Shown here: positions 61,403 to 64,000 of the stretch, piece by piece
How the letters are laid out: each line of letters opens with the position of its first letter
Numbering within the stretch: the stretch's first letter is position 1
From: Agathobacter sp.
GTDB taxonomy: Bacteria; Bacillota; Clostridia; Lachnospirales; Lachnospiraceae
Assembly (NCBI GenBank): GCA_022769125.1
Contig: JALEKN010000035.1
Span: forward strand, 62,001 to 126,000
Direction of reading: 5' to 3'
Length of the DNA: 64,000 bases
Program-made: the position numbers and the translations under genes
The notes under the pieces: model-generated
What the model saw: the letters and a program-made list of their open reading frames with translations, nothing else
What the model was told of the DNA's origin: nothing
Database searches by the model: none

Positions 61403-62887
61403 TTGAATCAGATATATAATCAGCTTAGCGCGCGAAATGATGTTCGGGGAAATCTAAGCCAGTTAAGACAACAGATCAAAACACAGGATGGCAGTAAAAC
61501 GGCATATAGCTGGATTGCTGCAAATGAGCCATTGATGCGGGAATTCCTGCAAAGTGATGATGCAAAGACCCGTAAGAATGCTGCGCTTCTGATTGGGGAT
61601 GTTGCGTATCAGCCATTTATGGAACTACTGTGGAATGCCTACGAGAAGGAAAATACGCTTTTTGTTAAGAGTGCATATCTGACGGCATTGGCGCACATGG
61701 ATGCAAAGCCTTTATTGGGACAGATAAAGAACAGACTAAGTGTTCTTAGTGAAGTAGAGCCAGAGGAAGAGAACCGCAAGCATATCAGTGAAGAACTGCA
61801 TGCTCTTCGGGCGATTATAATCCAATATGAGGGAATTGTGCGGCATACATTTGATCTGAAGGGACAAAAGACGCAGATGCTTCTGATCGCAAACCGCATG
61901 CACAGAGAGCTTGTGCGGCGAAGCGTTCCGGTAAAGGATGCAGCCCTTCACCCACTGGGTGTTCTGGTTACTACGGATTGCATGGCAGACATCTGGCAAT
62001 CACGCTGCTTCCGGGAAATTGTATTCCCGATTCAGACGAAGCCTTCTTTTCTTGTACCGAAGCCCATGGAGGCCGCAAAGTCTTTGATGGAAGCGGGATT
62101 GGTGGAGAAGCTATTGGCATTGCACAGCGAGGCGGCACCGTTTTATTTCCGCATTGACTGCAAGAGCAGAATGTCTCTTGAGGAACGTAGTACTTTTTCA
62201 AAGAAAATGGCGGATACACTTGAGAGCCTTTCCGGTGGTATGCTTATCAATTCGACCTCAGATTATGAAATAGAACTGCGGCTGATTGAAAACAAAGATG
62301 GCGGCTTTTTCCCTTGCCTTAAGTGTACGGCGTTGAAAGATCACCGCTTTGATTACCGCAAGAATTTTATTTCAGCGTCTATTCATCCGTCAACTGCGGC
62401 TCTTCTGGTCAACATTGCAGCCCCTTATCTGAAGGAGGATGCGCAGATAATGGATCCGTTCTGCGGGGTTGGCACAATGCTGATCGAACGAAACAAGCTT
62501 GTTCCTGCAAGGGAAATGTACGCAACCGATATTTTTGGTGATGCAATCGAAAAGGGACGTGAAAACGCGGAACTTGCCGATGCAAGAATCAATTTCATCC
62601 ATCGGGATTTCTTTGATTTTAAGCATGAATATCTCTTTGATGAGATTATTACCAATATGCCGATGCGGGGAAAGAAGAGCCGCGAGGAGATGGATCAGCT
62701 GTATGACAGTTTTTTTGATAAAGTGCGAACAATCACGCAGAGGGAAGCTGTCATTATCATGTATACAAATGAGATTGGCTTTGTTAAGAAACAGCTGAGG
62801 CTGCGGTCGGAATTCAAACTTTTGCAGGAGACCTGTATCCAGAGCAAGACCGCATTTTATCTACTGATTATTGAGGTGAAAAAGTAG
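61403..62887 (+). CDS. THUMP/TRM11-like class I methyltransferase with an N-terminal HEAT-like region; probable RNA methylase
   Basis: IMDPFCGVGTMLIERNKL, YATDIFGDAIEKGRENAE, FDEIITNMPMRGKKSREEM (NMPM in place of NPPY). Confidence 0.75.
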   Translation: MNQIYNQLSARNDVRGNLSQLRQQIKTQDGSKTAYSWIAANEPLMREFLQSDDAKTRKNAALLIGDVAYQPFMELLWNAYEKENTLFVKSAYLTALAHMDAKPLLGQIKNRLSVLSEVEPEEENRKHISEELHALRAIIIQYEGIVRHTFDLKGQKTQMLLIANRMHRELVRRSVPVKDAALHPLGVLVTTDCMADIWQSRCFREIVFPIQTKPSFLVPKPMEAAKSLMEAGLVEKLLALHSEAAPFYFRIDCKSRMSLEERSTFSKKMADTLESLSGGMLINSTSDYEIELRLIENKDGGFFPCLKCTALKDHRFDYRKNFISASIHPSTAALLVNIAAPYLKEDAQIMDPFCGVGTMLIERNKLVPAREMYATDIFGDAIEKGRENAELADARINFIHRDFFDFKHEYLFDEIITNMPMRGKKSREEMDQLYDSFFDKVRTITQREAVIIMYTNEIGFVKKQLRLRSEFKLLQETCIQSKTAFYLLIIEVKK

Positions 62888-62888
62888 T

Positions 62889-64000
62889 ATGGCAACTAGG
62901 AGAGAAAACGAGGCACAAGAGCCATCGCTGGTTGACGAAAACGTACTTCAGCGTTTTCAGGATCGTTTTAGTGAAGCAAACTGCATATATCTTTCATGTC
63001 TGGGAACGGAAGATGGACTGATTACGAAGAGCTTCGGGGATGAGACTGCCAAAAGCTACTTTCAGGAGCAGATCGGACAGGCTGCCTATATGTCACTGCT
63101 GGCAAAGGCAAAGAGCAGTATCGTAGAGAATCTTGTGGAGGAAGAACTTCCACAGAAGCACATCAAGCTGTGTGCTGTCTCAACGCGTATTGAGGGACGA
63201 ACCCAGATCATCTGGATCGTAAACGCAGTTATAAGAGACTTGGCAGAAGAGGGCTGCGAACTTCCGGACGGAGTTGTTTCAACAACGGAAGAACGTTTTT
63301 ACCGCTCTATGCAATTCCTGGAATATCTTTCAAAGACATTGTTTGTTATCAAGATGGATGAGCAGATTGCCCAGGAGGCATTGCAGCAAAGTGCCCAATC
63401 CGAGGCTGATATTGAGCGCCAGCTACACCGTTCGGAGACGATGACACAGATTGTTAATATGCTGGAATCTGAGAATGGTTTTGGAAAAATCGTGGATGAC
63501 ATCTTAAAGATGGTGTGCAACTGTCTGGATCTGTCGCGTGCTGCGCTTGTCCGTGAAAACGTGGATGGGCAGACACTTGATATGATCTGTGAATATGCAA
63601 AAGAGCGTGAGTGGTATCGCATTTCTGAATATCAGAAGGTATCTAAGGAGGATGCACCATTCTTTAACGGCAAGTCCTATATGATCTCATCGGATTCCAT
63701 GATTCCGGAATCGTTTGCAAGGATTTTTAAGGCGGATCATATTACTGCGGCTATTTATCATCCGATTGTAGTCAATGAGCGTGCCATTATGTACTTATGC
63801 TTCTTCGAGCAGGAGAAGGAGAGAATCTGGAGCGCGGATGATGTCAAGTTTATCAATGATGTAAAGAGAATCATTCAAAGTATACTGACCAAGCGCATCA
63901 CAAAGAATTCGCTTGCGAGTTCCTATGCATCTCTTGAGGCAATTCTTGAGAATGTAGGATGCGGAATCTACGTGCTGGATCAGGAGAAAAAGGCTGTTCT
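62889..64000 (+). CDS. GAF- and PAS-containing sensor/regulator, truncated by the window end
   Basis: ATG 62889, open to nt 64000 (hand-translated MATRRENEAQEPSLVDENVLQRFQDRF...); GAF-like IVDDILKMVCNCLDLSRAALV; PAS-like SLEAILENVGCGIYVLDQEKKAVL. Missing from the ORF track for lack of a stop. Confidence 0.75.
   Translation, partial: MATRRENEAQEPSLVDENVLQRFQDRFSEANCIYLSCLGTEDGLITKSFGDETAKSYFQEQIGQAAYMSLLAKAKSSIVENLVEEELPQKHIKLCAVSTRIEGRTQIIWIVNAVIRDLAEEGCELPDGVVSTTEERFYRSMQFLEYLSKTLFVIKMDEQIAQEALQQSAQSEADIERQLHRSETMTQIVNMLESENGFGKIVDDILKMVCNCLDLSRAALVRENVDGQTLDMICEYAKEREWYRISEYQKVSKEDAPFFNGKSYMISSDSMIPESFARIFKADHITAAIYHPIVVNERAIMYLCFFEQEKERIWSADDVKFINDVKRIIQSILTKRITKNSLASSYASLEAILENVGCGIYVLDQEKKAV

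Overview
This 64-kb window looks like a chromosomal segment of a low-to-mid GC, spore-forming Gram-positive anaerobe, probably Lachnospiraceae. That placement comes from the protein families and is inference. Most of it is core genome: valS behind a T-box, the spoIIA operon (spoIIAA, spoIIAB, sigF), deoD, clpB behind a perfect CIRCE operator, rarA, guaB, glnA with an ANTAR regulator, dapL, a group-B-like [FeFe] hydrogenase, a cold-shock gene, an M18 aminopeptidase, folC and ilvE. Two CDSs run off the edges: a GH53 galactanase at the 5' end and a GAF/PAS protein at the 3' end. The most unusual locus is 30467-44157, a co-directional cluster of about 14 kb. It encodes a CpaF-like ATPase, a membrane protein that reads like a TadB-TadC fusion, and six small proteins with an N-terminal hydrophobic helix. 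One of those small proteins ends in an InlB/Flg_new-like repeat. Two very large exported proteins follow, made of InlB-like repeat supermodules, and one carries a complete subtilisin triad. I propose this as a minimal Tad-like surface-assembly system. Second in interest is a long imperfect inverted repeat (arms about 227 bp, roughly 17722-17948 and 18004-18229) immediately upstream of spoIIAA. Other points are a eukaryote-type HisA outside a his operon, a terminator-like hairpin at the predicted start of its transcript, a perfect TetR-type operator overlapping the start region of an RND transporter operon, and small ORFs missed by the 60-aa cutoff. No rRNA, tRNA, CRISPR array, transposase or prophage was recognised.
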